A stretch of DNA of 64,000 nucleotides from NCBI RefSeq assembly GCF_005405925.1, contig NZ_BJHV01000001.1, positions 7,130,001-7,194,000 on the forward strand, written 5' to 3'. Below are positions 52,732 through 60,142 of this stretch, piece by piece (the first letter of the stretch is position 1; each line of letters begins with the position of its first letter). The notes beneath the pieces are model-generated. The model had not been told where the DNA came from. It made no database searches and was given only the letters and a program-made list of their open reading frames with translations. Origin of the DNA: Streptomyces antimycoticus. GTDB taxonomy: Bacteria > Actinomycetota > Actinomycetes > Streptomycetales > Streptomycetaceae. The position numbers and the translations under genes were made by a program.

Positions 52732-52762
52732 CGGTGCTGTCTGCGGTGCTGTCTGCGGTGCT
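52731..52762. repeat. 12-bp tandem repeat (about 2.7 copies)
   Basis: GCGGTGCTGTCT is repeated at 52731 and 52743, with a partial third copy at 52755, between the hupS terminator and the cofC stop codon. It is short and probably neutral. Confidence 0.7.
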
Positions 52763-52965
52763 CAGAACGTCTGCAGCGTGACGAAGACGACCCGGCGCTG
52801 CTCGCCCTCGCCCTCCACCTCGATCCGCACCCGCTGGCCCGGGCGCAGCATCCGCAGCCCCCCGGCGTCGAAGGCCGCGGTGTCGAACGGCAGCGGGGTG
52901 CCGTCGTCGAGCAGCACACTGCCGGCGCGGGTCTCGGGGTCGTACGTATAGGCGGTTCCCTGCAT
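52762..52965 (-). CDS. possible independent 67-aa cold-shock-like protein within the cofC frame
   Basis: In the same frame as cofC, the ATG at 52965 begins QGTAYTYDPETRAGSVLLDD and ends VVFVTLQTF. The composition (GTPLPFD, RPGQRVRIEVEG) is that of a small OB/cold-shock-like barrel. TAGGCT lies seven bases upstream, matching leaderless promoters elsewhere in this window. Listed separately as an alternative or additional product. Confidence 0.5.
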   Translation of the reverse strand: MQGTAYTYDPETRAGSVLLDDGTPLPFDTAAFDAGGLRMLRPGQRVRIEVEGEGEQRRVVFVTLQTF

Positions 52966-53583
52966 GTCCGCCAGCCTAGCCCTGGTGTGGTCGCCCACGC
53001 CCAGGGCCACCGCCGCGCGCAGATCCCCGGCCGTGTCCACGTCGCGCCGCACCGAGTCCACCCCCGCCAGCTCGATCTCCCGCGCGCCCGACGCCCGGTG
53101 CCGGGCCCGTGAGGGGCCCCCGAAGGCAGGCGCCAGATCGGCACCGGGCGCCGCCGAGAGGAGGGTCGTGCCCACCCCCGCGGCATCCGCCAGAAAGGCG
53201 CGTGAGAAGCCGGACGCGGCCTCGAGTACCAGGTCGAGCTCGACGGTCCGCAGCGCCGGGAGATCGGCGTTCATCGCCGCCACGGCGGCCCCCGGGCGCT
53301 CCCCGCGGACCGCGAGGGCGCCGTGCGCCAGCGCCGCGTTCAGCCCGCGCCCCGGGGAGTCGGGCAGGATCCGGGCGCCGAGGGCGGACAGCTCACGTCC
53401 GGCGAGCGGGTCGTCGGTGACGACGGTCACCCCTCGCACCCAGCGGCTCGCCAGCGCAGCGCCCACCGTGTCCTGAGCGAACGCGAGCGCGAGCGAGGCC
53501 CGGAGGCCGTCACCGGCGGCGTCGGAGAGCCTGGTCTTGGCCCGTGACAAGGGCTTCAGCGGCACCACGAGGGTCCAGGTCAC
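52762..53583 (-). CDS. cofC: 2-phospho-L-lactate guanylyltransferase (CofC) fused to a small beta-rich domain
   Basis: Residues 1-206 form a CofC/FbiD-type nucleotidyltransferase for coenzyme F420: TWTLVVPLKPLSRAKTRLS, VTVVTDDPLAGRELSALGARILPD, GLNAALAHGALAVRGERPGAAVAAMNADLPAL, and VDSVRRDVDTAGDLRAAVALGVG. The frame continues without a stop into a 67-residue unit (MQGTAYTYDPETRAGSVLL to VVFVTLQTF) resembling small cold-shock-like proteins usually encoded alone. GTG 53583 follows CGGAG by six bases. A TAGGCT box seven bases before the internal ATG at 52965 suggests the small protein also has its own leaderless promoter. True fusion versus a lost CofC stop is unresolved. Confidence 0.85.
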   Translation of the reverse strand: MTWTLVVPLKPLSRAKTRLSDAAGDGLRASLALAFAQDTVGAALASRWVRGVTVVTDDPLAGRELSALGARILPDSPGRGLNAALAHGALAVRGERPGAAVAAMNADLPALRTVELDLVLEAASGFSRAFLADAAGVGTTLLSAAPGADLAPAFGGPSRARHRASGAREIELAGVDSVRRDVDTAGDLRAAVALGVGDHTRARLADMQGTAYTYDPETRAGSVLLDDGTPLPFDTAAFDAGGLRMLRPGQRVRIEVEGEGEQRRVVFVTLQTF

Positions 53584-53754
53584 AGGGGCTCCGTTTCTTC
53601 CCACGGGCCTCATTCTGACCTGCTGCCCGGCTCGCCGAAGACGTGCGGGGTTACGGTGTTCTCGACAGACAGGGTGCCTGGAGCGACACTTGTGCGGCTG
53701 CAGGGGACGACAGCAAGCCAGCAGGTCAGCAGGGTCCAAGAGAGGATGTTCCGA

Positions 53755-54519
53755 GTGTCCGGCCGCAGAATCGGCTTCTGGTACCGCATGGCAGCGGTCT
53801 TGTGCAAACCGCCGCTGGTGGTTCTGTTCAAGCGGGACTGGCACGGAATGGAGCACATTCCCGCCGACGGTGGATTTATCACCGCGATCAATCACAACTC
53901 GTATCTCGACCCCCTCTCCTACGCGCACTTCCAGTACAACACCGGAAGAGTGCCGCGCTTCCTCGCCAAGGCCGCCCTCTTCAGGGGCGGCTTCATGGGC
54001 TCCATGCTCCGCGGCACCGGTCAGATCCCCGTCTACCGCGAGTCCACCGACGCCGCCAACGCCTTCCGGGCCGCCGTGGACGCCATCAACAAGGGCGAGT
54101 GCGTGGCCTTCTACCCCGAGGGCACCCTGACCCGCGACCCCGACATGTGGCCGATGCGCGGAAAGACCGGCGCGGCGCGGGTCGCGCTGCTCACCAAGGC
54201 CCCGGTGATCCCCGTCGCCCAGTGGGGCGCCAACGAGGCCGTGCCGCCGTACGCCAAGGAGAAGCGGGTCCGTCTCTTCCCGCGCAAGACCCTCAAGGTG
54301 CTCGCCGGCCCGCCGGTGGACCTGTCCGGGTTCTACGGCCAGGAGCCCACCGCGGAGGTCCTCCGGGCGGCCACCGACGTCATCATGGACGCCATCACCG
54401 ACCTCCTCTCCGAGGTGCGCGGAGAGCCGGCGCCCGTTCACCGGCACGACCGGCCCACCAGCACCAGCACCAGCACCGACGGCCCGCCGCTCCCGCTGGC
54501 CGATGAGGAGAGCAAGTGA
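53755..54519 (+). CDS. plsC: 1-acyl-sn-glycerol-3-phosphate acyltransferase (PlsC type)
   Basis: This membrane-associated acyltransferase of phospholipid synthesis is 254 aa from GTG 53755. Conserved are the catalytic block AINHNSYLDPLSY (HxxxxD type, NHNSYLD), FLAKAALFRGGFMGSML, GTGQIPVYRES, CVAFYPEGTLTRDPDMW (EGT), and APVIPVAQWGANE. GAGAGGA lies nine bases upstream of the GTG; an in-frame start at 53656 is less supported. The tail TSTSTSTDGPP is low-complexity. The stop overlaps the gpsA start (GTGA), linking two steps around glycerol-3-phosphate. Confidence 0.9.
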   Translation: MSGRRIGFWYRMAAVLCKPPLVVLFKRDWHGMEHIPADGGFITAINHNSYLDPLSYAHFQYNTGRVPRFLAKAALFRGGFMGSMLRGTGQIPVYRESTDAANAFRAAVDAINKGECVAFYPEGTLTRDPDMWPMRGKTGAARVALLTKAPVIPVAQWGANEAVPPYAKEKRVRLFPRKTLKVLAGPPVDLSGFYGQEPTAEVLRAATDVIMDAITDLLSEVRGEPAPVHRHDRPTSTSTSTDGPPLPLADEESK

Positions 54520-55517
54520 CGCGCTGCGCCGTCTTCGGCACCGGCTCCTGGGGCACCGCCTTCGCGATGGTGCTCGCCGACGCCGGCTGCGAGGTGACGC
54601 TGTGGGGCCGCCGGTCCGGTGTCGTCGAGGCCATCAACACCGGCCGCACCAATCCCGACTACTTCCCCGGGGTGCGGCTGCCCGACGGCGTGCGGGCCAC
54701 CACCGACCCGGCCGAGGCCGCGGCCGGCGCGGAGTTCACCGTCTTCTCCGTGCCCTCCCAGACGCTGCGCGGCAACCTCTCCGAATGGGCCCCGCTGCTG
54801 GCCGCCGACACCGTGCTGGTCTCGCTGATGAAGGGCGTCGAACTCGGCACGGCCAAGCGGATGAGCGAGGTCGTCCAGGAGGTCGCCAAGGCGCCCGCGG
54901 AGCGCGTCGCGGTGCTCACCGGGCCCAACCTGGCCAAGGAGATCGCCGCCCGGCAGCCCGCCGCCTCCGTGGTGGCCTGCCCCGACGAGAGCGTGGCCCG
55001 CCGCCTCCAGACCGCCTGCCACACCGCGTACTTCCGCCCGTACACCAACACCGATGTGGTCGGCTGCGAGCTGGGCGGCGCGGTGAAGAACGTCATCGCG
55101 CTGGCCGTGGGCATCGCCGACGGCATGGGGCTCGGTGACAACACCAAGGCGTCGCTCATCACCCGCGGCCTCGCCGAAACGACCCGGCTGGGCCTGGCGA
55201 TGGGCGCCGACGCGCACACCTTCGCGGGCCTGGCGGGCATGGGCGACCTCGTCGCCACCTGCTCCTCCCCGCTCTCCCGCAACCACACCTTCGGCACCAA
55301 CCTGGGGCGCGGGATGACACTGGAGGAGACCATCGCGGTCACCAAGCAGACCGCGGAGGGCGTCAAGTCGTGCGAGTCCGTGCTGGATCTCGCCCGCCGC
55401 TTCGACGTCGACATGCCCATCACCGAGACGGTCGTCGAGATCGTGCACGACGGCAAACAGCCGCTTGTCGCACTCAAAGAGCTGATGTCCCGCAGCGCCA
55501 AGGCCGAGCGGCACTGA
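54516..55517 (+). CDS. gpsA: glycerol-3-phosphate dehydrogenase [NAD(P)+]
   Basis: The 333-aa enzyme makes sn-glycerol-3-phosphate from dihydroxyacetone phosphate for phospholipids. It has the Rossmann loop CAVFGTGSWGTAFAMVLADAG, TVFSVPSQTLRGNL, LVSLMKGVELGT, LTGPNLAKEIAARQPAASV, the catalytic Lys in CELGGAVKNVIALAVGIADGMGLGDNTKA, and AGMGDLVATCSSPLSRNHTFG. GTG 54516 overlaps the plsC stop by four bases. Cotranscription with plsC ties precursor supply to acylation. Confidence 0.96.
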   Translation: MTRCAVFGTGSWGTAFAMVLADAGCEVTLWGRRSGVVEAINTGRTNPDYFPGVRLPDGVRATTDPAEAAAGAEFTVFSVPSQTLRGNLSEWAPLLAADTVLVSLMKGVELGTAKRMSEVVQEVAKAPAERVAVLTGPNLAKEIAARQPAASVVACPDESVARRLQTACHTAYFRPYTNTDVVGCELGGAVKNVIALAVGIADGMGLGDNTKASLITRGLAETTRLGLAMGADAHTFAGLAGMGDLVATCSSPLSRNHTFGTNLGRGMTLEETIAVTKQTAEGVKSCESVLDLARRFDVDMPITETVVEIVHDGKQPLVALKELMSRSAKAERH

Positions 55518-55551
55518 CGCCGCGCGGACCGCAAGGTAACCTCAACGCGAT

Positions 55552-56724
55552 ATGAGCAGCCAGACCCCTTCCTCAGGCCCTGTCCCGGCTTCTTCCGGAG
55601 GCGAGCGGCACAAGCCGCGCGTCGCCGTCGTCTTCGGCGGCCGCAGCTCCGAGCACGCCATCTCGGTGGTCACCGCGGGCGCCGTGCTGCGCGCCATCGA
55701 CCGCGAGAAGTACGACGTGCTGCCGATCGGCATCACCGCTGACGGCCGTTGGGCGCTGACCGCCGACGAGCCCGAGCGGATGGCCATCGCCAACCGCGAG
55801 CTGCCCAGCGTCGAACGGCTCGCCGAATCCGGCGAGGGTTCGGTCGTCCTCCCGGTCGACCCGGGGAACCGCGAGGTCGTCTACAGCGAGCCGGGGTCGG
55901 TGCCCAAGGCATTGGGCGACGTCGATGTCGTCTTCCCCATGCTGCACGGCCCGTACGGCGAGGACGGCACCCTCCAGGGGCTGCTGGAGCTGTCCGGGGT
56001 GCCGTATGTGGGCGCCGGAGTGCTCGCCTCCGCCGTGGGCATGGACAAGGAGTACATGAAGCGGGTGTTCGTCTCCTTCGGGCTGCCCGTCGGCCCGTAC
56101 GAGGTGATCCGCCCCCGCGAGTGGCAGCAGGAACCTTCCGCCGCCCGCCGCAGGATCGTGGAGTTCGCCGCGGAGCACGGCTGGCCGCTCTTCGTGAAGC
56201 CCGCGCGGGCCGGCTCGTCCATCGGCATCACCAAGGTCGAGGACCCGGCGGATCTGGACGAGGCCATCGAGGAGGCCCGGCGCCACGACCCGAAGGTCAT
56301 CGTGGAGGCGCTGCTGCGCGGCCGCGAGATCGAATGCGGAGTGCTGGAGTACGAGGACGGGCCGCGCGCCAGCCTGCCCGCCGAGATCCCGCCGGTCTCC
56401 TCCCACTCCTTCTACGACTTCGAGGCGAAGTACATCGACTCGGCGGCCGGTATCGTGCCGGCGCCGCTCACCGAGGAGCAGACCCGGCGGGTCCAGGAGC
56501 TCGCGGTGGCCGCCTTCGAGGCGGCCTCCTGCGAGGGGCTGGTCAGGGCCGACTTCTTCCTGCTGGACAGCGGCGAGTTCGTGATCAACGAGATCAACAC
56601 CATGCCCGGTTTCACCCCGATCTCGATGTACCCGCGCATGTGGCAGGAGAGCGGTGTGAGCTACCCCGAGCTGGTGGACCGGCTGCTGCAGGCCGCGCTG
56701 CGCCGCTCGACCGGGCTGCGCTAG
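55552..56724 (+). CDS. ddlA: D-alanine-D-alanine ligase
   Basis: This ATP-grasp enzyme forms the D-Ala-D-Ala dipeptide of peptidoglycan. In the 390-aa protein are VAVVFGGRSSEHAISVVTAGAVL, VVFPMLHGPYGEDGTLQGLLELSGVPYVGAGVLASAVGMDKEYMK, WPLFVKPARAGSSIGITKVED, GREIECGVLEY, and the metal-site end RADFFLLDSGEFVINEINTMPGFTPISMYPRMW. No D-Lac-specificity signature is obvious. It starts 34 bp after gpsA. It is convergent with the DUF3515 gene. Confidence 0.96.
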   Translation: MSSQTPSSGPVPASSGGERHKPRVAVVFGGRSSEHAISVVTAGAVLRAIDREKYDVLPIGITADGRWALTADEPERMAIANRELPSVERLAESGEGSVVLPVDPGNREVVYSEPGSVPKALGDVDVVFPMLHGPYGEDGTLQGLLELSGVPYVGAGVLASAVGMDKEYMKRVFVSFGLPVGPYEVIRPREWQQEPSAARRRIVEFAAEHGWPLFVKPARAGSSIGITKVEDPADLDEAIEEARRHDPKVIVEALLRGREIECGVLEYEDGPRASLPAEIPPVSSHSFYDFEAKYIDSAAGIVPAPLTEEQTRRVQELAVAAFEAASCEGLVRADFFLLDSGEFVINEINTMPGFTPISMYPRMWQESGVSYPELVDRLLQAALRRSTGLR

Positions 56725-56735
56725 GGCCCAGGCCC

Positions 56736-57233
56736 CTAGGCCACGCCCTTGGGCACCGTCTTCTTGACGGCCTTGGCGAGGTCGAGCAGGGCGTTGACCT
56801 CGGGGGCGTACTTCCCGGGCACGGTCACCTCGACATACGCCCGGCGAAGTACGGTGGTGAAGCGGTAGCCGTCTTTTCGCTTCTCCGGCAGCCACTCGAC
56901 GCCGTTCACCCCGGCCGACTCGGTCGTGGAGCCCATGGCCTCCGGCCGGGGGACCCCGCAGCGCAGCTGCACGGCGGGGTCCCCCCACACGGCTGTGTAG
57001 TCCGAGGCGGGCTCGGCGGTGCCCCGCTTCAGCCCGTTCACGGTGGTGGGCAGTTCCTTGTGGAGCGCACGGCACATCGCCGCAGCCTGTGCGGACGGCG
57101 TGGGAACCGCGAGCGCCACACTGTCGTCGGAATCCCCGGTGAAGGTGCAACCGGCCATCGACACCAGGGCCAGCGCCATGGTGGCGGACAGCGGAACGAG
57201 CCGTTGGGCGAGACTACGGTGTGCGCAATTCAC
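56736..57233 (-). CDS. DUF3515 family lipoprotein
   Basis: This 165-aa actinobacterial protein of unknown function has a lipoprotein signal (LVPLSATMALALVSMAGC, Cys29). After it come PSAQAAAMCRALHKELPTTVNGLKR, AVWGDPAVQLRCGVPRPEAM and EWLPEKRKDGYRFTTVLRRAYVEVTVP, the family signature, with a conserved Cys pair. It probably sits at the outer face of the membrane. It lies 20 bp after the Lrp-type RAM gene in the same direction and is likely cotranscribed with it. Confidence 0.88.
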   Translation of the reverse strand: MNCAHRSLAQRLVPLSATMALALVSMAGCTFTGDSDDSVALAVPTPSAQAAAMCRALHKELPTTVNGLKRGTAEPASDYTAVWGDPAVQLRCGVPRPEAMGSTTESAGVNGVEWLPEKRKDGYRFTTVLRRAYVEVTVPGKYAPEVNALLDLAKAVKKTVPKGVA

Positions 57234-57253
57234 CGGCCGAGCATACGGGGGAG

Positions 57254-57487
57254 CTAGAGATGGACGACCGGGCAGGTCAGGGTTCGAGTGATCCCTTCGA
57301 CTTGCTGGACTTTCGCGACCACCATGCGGCCGAGCTCATCGACCGTATCGGCCTGGGCGCGGACGATCACGTCGTAAGGGCCCGTGACGTCCTCCGCCTG
57401 TATCACCCCGGGGAGCTTGGCGATGACGTCGGCCACGGTCGAGGCCTTGCCGACCTCGGTTTGGATCAGGATGTACGCCTGTACCAC
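57254..57487 (-). CDS. stand-alone Lrp/AsnC RAM-domain protein
   Basis: The 77-aa protein consists only of the Lrp/AsnC ligand-binding (RAM) domain: VQAYILIQTEVGKASTVADVIAKLPGVIQAEDVTGPYDVIVRAQAD and VQQVEGITRTLTCPVVHL. No DNA-binding domain is present. Such proteins bind small amino acids and may modulate full-length Lrp proteins. GTG 57487 is placed directly after GGAGGTTCC; the frame is open upstream but without a ribosome site. It is divergent from thiL. Confidence 0.9.
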   Translation of the reverse strand: MVQAYILIQTEVGKASTVADVIAKLPGVIQAEDVTGPYDVIVRAQADTVDELGRMVVAKVQQVEGITRTLTCPVVHL

Positions 57488-57624
57488 GGAACCTCCAGGG
57501 CGGCTACGAGGATCATGTGGGGAGAAGGGACGCCACGGTACCGCGTCGCCATACGGCGCGGGGAGACCCGCGCGGGGAGCGCGGCGTGGTGGGCAAGCGG
57601 CCACGAGCACGAAGGGGCGATGGG

Positions 57625-58593
57625 ATGAAGGGCACCGTGGGCGAGTTGGGGGAGTTCGGGCTTATCAGAGAGCTCACCTCCCGGCTCACCACCACCCCGG
57701 CGGTGAGGTTGGGGCCCGGTGACGATGCCGCGGTCGTGGCCGCACCCGACCGGAGGGTCGTGGCCAGTACGGATGTCCTGCTGGAGGGCAGGCACTTCCG
57801 CAGGGACTGGTCCACCGCTTATGACGTCGGCCGTAAGGCCGCGGCCCAGAACCTGGCCGACATCGCGGCCATGGGCGCGGTGCCGACCGCGCTGCTGCTC
57901 GGCCTGGTGGTCCCCGCCGATCTGCCGGTGACCTGGCCGACCGAGCTGATGGACGGCATCCGCGACGAATGCCAGGTCGCGGGCGCGGCGGTGGTCGGCG
58001 GCGATGTGGTGCGCGGGGACACCATCACCGTGGCCATCACCGCCCTGGGCGATCTGCGCAACCACGAGCCGGTCACCCGATCCGGTGCCCAGCCCGGCGA
58101 CGTTGTCGCCGTCACCGGGTGGCTGGGCTGGTCGGCGGCCGGACACGCGGTGCTCTCACGCGGCTTCCGCTCGCCGCGGGCCTTCGTCGAGGCGCACCGC
58201 CGGCCGGAGCCGCCGTACCACGCCGGTCCCGCCGCCGCCGGGCTCGGCGCGACCGCCATGACCGATGTGAGCGACGGCCTGGTGGCCGACCTCGGACATA
58301 TCGCGGAGGCCAGCAAGGTCCGTATCGATTTGCGCTCGGGGGACATCGACATCCCCTCGCAGATGTCGGACATCGGTCAGGCGGTGGGCGTCGATCCGCT
58401 GCAGTGGGTGCTCAGCGGGGGAGAGGACCACGCGATCGTGGCCACCTTCCCGCCCGACGCCAAGCTGCCGGCCCGCTGGAAGGTGATCGGCGAGGTGCTG
58501 AACCCCTCGGCGCTGCCCCAGGTGACGGTGGACGGAGCCCCCTGGGCCCATGGGGGCTGGGACCACTTCGGCGACGGCGAGGATGCCGAGTGA
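57625..58593 (+). CDS. thiL: thiamine-monophosphate kinase
   Basis: The enzyme phosphorylates thiamine phosphate to the active diphosphate. The 322-aa PurM/AIR-synthase-fold protein has GEFGLIRELTSRL, RLGPGDDAAVVAAPDRRVVASTDVLLEGRHFRRDWS (Mg/ATP Asp residues), GRKAAAQNLADIAAMGAVPTALLLGL, AAVVGGDVVRGDTITVAITALGD, and TDVSDGLVADLGHIAEASKVRIDL. ATG 57625 follows GAAGGGG by seven bases and starts KGTVGELGEFGLI. The frame is open upstream, but that part reads across the divergent promoter region. thiD follows after a repeat-filled gap. Confidence 0.94.
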   Translation: MKGTVGELGEFGLIRELTSRLTTTPAVRLGPGDDAAVVAAPDRRVVASTDVLLEGRHFRRDWSTAYDVGRKAAAQNLADIAAMGAVPTALLLGLVVPADLPVTWPTELMDGIRDECQVAGAAVVGGDVVRGDTITVAITALGDLRNHEPVTRSGAQPGDVVAVTGWLGWSAAGHAVLSRGFRSPRAFVEAHRRPEPPYHAGPAAAGLGATAMTDVSDGLVADLGHIAEASKVRIDLRSGDIDIPSQMSDIGQAVGVDPLQWVLSGGEDHAIVATFPPDAKLPARWKVIGEVLNPSALPQVTVDGAPWAHGGWDHFGDGEDAE

Positions 58594-58608
58594 CGGGATG
58601 GGAGCCGC

Positions 58609-58708
58609 GTCGGCGGTAAGAGCGTCGAGTTCGCCGTAAGGGCGCCGAGTCCGCCGTAAGGGCGTTGAGTCGTCGGTGAGGGAGCAGAGTCGGCGGTTAG
58701 GGCGCCGA
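58609..58708. repeat. five 20-bp tandem repeats between thiL and thiD
   Basis: Five consecutive 20-bp units start at 58609, 58629, 58649, 58669 and 58689. The consensus is GTCGGCSGTAAGGGCGYCGA. Units 2, 3 and 5 differ at only a few positions; unit 4 is the most diverged. The array lies between the thiL stop and the thiD promoter, with the period close to two helical turns. Confidence 0.85.
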
Positions 58709-58737
58709 GGGGGATCTCGGGGCGTGGGGGCGGCGAG

Positions 58738-58750
58738 TAGATTCGGCCCC
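58738..58750 (+). promoter_or_regulatory. leaderless -10 box of thiD
   Basis: TAGATT at 58738-58743 is followed by seven bases and the thiD ATG. No ribosome site precedes the ATG, so leaderless translation is likely. The -35 would fall about 30 bp beyond the repeat array. Confidence 0.6.
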
Positions 58751-59590
58751 ATGGTCCTGCCTCCTCGTATCCCCCGCCCCTCCCATGACGGCTCGGCGCC
58801 CGTGCGCGTCCTCACCGTCGCCGGATCGGACTCCGGTGGCGGTGCGGGTATCCAGGCCGATCTGAAGACCATGCTGGCCCTGGGCGCCCATGGCATGAGC
58901 GTGATCACCGCGGTGACGGCGCAGAACTCCCTGGGCGTCCAGGGCGCCTGGGAGCTGCCCGCCGAGGCCGTACGGGCCCAGTTCCGCAGCGTGGCCGACG
59001 ATATCGGCGTCCAGGCGGTCAAGACCGGCATGCTGGCGACCGCCGAACTGGTCGAGACCGTCGCCGCGCTGCTCGCCGATCTGCCCGCGCCGGTGGTCGT
59101 CGATCCGGTCGGGGTCTCCAAGCACGGTGACCCGCTGCTGGCCACCGAGGCGCTCGACGCGGTCCGTACGAAGCTGCTGCCGACCGCGACCGTCGCCACG
59201 CCCAACCTGGACGAGGTGGCTCAGCTCACCGGCGTCCGGGTGGAGTCGGAGAACGATCAGCGGCGGGCGGCCGGGGCGCTGCTGGGCCACGGCCCGCGGT
59301 GGGCGCTGATCAAGGGCGGCCATCTGCCCGGCGGCGAGGCGGTGGATCTGCTCACCGACGGCACCGAGGAGCACTGGCTGCGGGCGCCCCGCCACGACAA
59401 CCGCCATACGCACGGCACGGGATGCACCCTCGCCGCGGCGATCGCCACGTATCTGGCGGGCGGCTACGAGGTCCCTCAGGCCGTCACGGCGGCCAAGGAC
59501 TACGTCACGGGCGCCATCGCGGCGGGCTTCCCCCTGGGCGCGGGCATCGGCCCGGTCGACCACGGGTGGTTGCGGGAGGGAACTGACTGA
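58751..59590 (+). CDS. thiD: hydroxymethylpyrimidine/phosphomethylpyrimidine kinase
   Basis: This ribokinase-family enzyme phosphorylates HMP and HMP-P for thiamine synthesis. In the 279-aa protein are [46 protein letters not shown] (about 19-65), [45 protein letters not shown], and the anion-hole/catalytic Asp-type end [20 protein letters not shown] (GTGCT). ATG 58751 is set by the TAGATT box; an in-frame codon at 58676 lies inside the repeat array and is rejected. Confidence 0.94.
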   Translation: MVLPPRIPRPSHDGSAPVRVLTVAGSDSGGGAGIQADLKTMLALGAHGMSVITAVTAQNSLGVQGAWELPAEAVRAQFRSVADDIGVQAVKTGMLATAELVETVAALLADLPAPVVVDPVGVSKHGDPLLATEALDAVRTKLLPTATVATPNLDEVAQLTGVRVESENDQRRAAGALLGHGPRWALIKGGHLPGGEAVDLLTDGTEEHWLRAPRHDNRHTHGTGCTLAAAIATYLAGGYEVPQAVTAAKDYVTGAIAAGFPLGAGIGPVDHGWLREGTD

Positions 59591-59592
59591 GC

Positions 59593-59645
59593 GCGTGCCC
59601 AAGGGCACGCGAAAAGGCCGGTCCACATCCATGGTGGACCGGCCT
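59593..59645. terminator. double hairpin between thiD and rpmB
   Basis: GCGTGCCC/GGGCACGC (59593-59610) is followed by AGGCCGGTCCAC (59615-59626) pairing with GTGGACCGGCCT (59634-59645). Two tandem stems lie between convergent genes and can stop transcription from both sides. Confidence 0.78.
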
Positions 59646-59692
59646 CGGCGTACCGGTTCCCGCTCGCGCGGGGAGGTCGTGCGACTAGACGA

Positions 59693-59878
59693 CTAGCGCG
59701 AAACCTTGCCGGCCTTGATGCACGAGGTGCAGACGTTGAGCCGCTTCGGGGTACGACCGACCACAGCGCGCACCGTCTGGATGTTGGGGTTCCAACGACG
59801 GCGGGTGCGGCGGTGCGAGTGCGAGATGTTGTTGCCGAAGCCCGGCCCCTTGCCGCAGACGTCGCAGTTGGCAGCCAC
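59693..59878 (-). CDS. rpmB: ribosomal protein bL28 (zinc-binding form)
   Basis: This 61-aa large-subunit ribosomal protein reads [28 protein letters not shown] and ends [15 protein letters not shown]. The CxxC ... CxxC pairs define the zinc-containing (C+) L28 form. Streptomyces usually have a second, zinc-independent copy under Zur control elsewhere (established for the genus, not visible here). A promoter with TATGCT (complement of 60016-60021) is possible about 140 bp upstream. Confidence 0.96.
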   Translation of the reverse strand: MAANCDVCGKGPGFGNNISHSHRRTRRRWNPNIQTVRAVVGRTPKRLNVCTSCIKAGKVSR

Positions 59879-60142
59879 GGGTTACTCCAAAGACGGGTCA
59901 CCCTCGCTTCCCGCGAGGAGACAGGACACTGAACGGATGCCCCGGACGTTGCCTGGATCGCGGTGGATCGGCGGCGCCTGGGGGAATGGCCCGATTCGCA
60001 TCGGGCAACCGGAGCAGCATACAACGGCCACTCCCGTACAACGAAACTATCATGGCTGGCCCGGCACCCGCCGAGGGCGGCGACTACCCTGCGGTGACGC
60101 GATGCCCGCCCCCGCCCCAGCAGCCTCCGAGGAGGACGTTAC

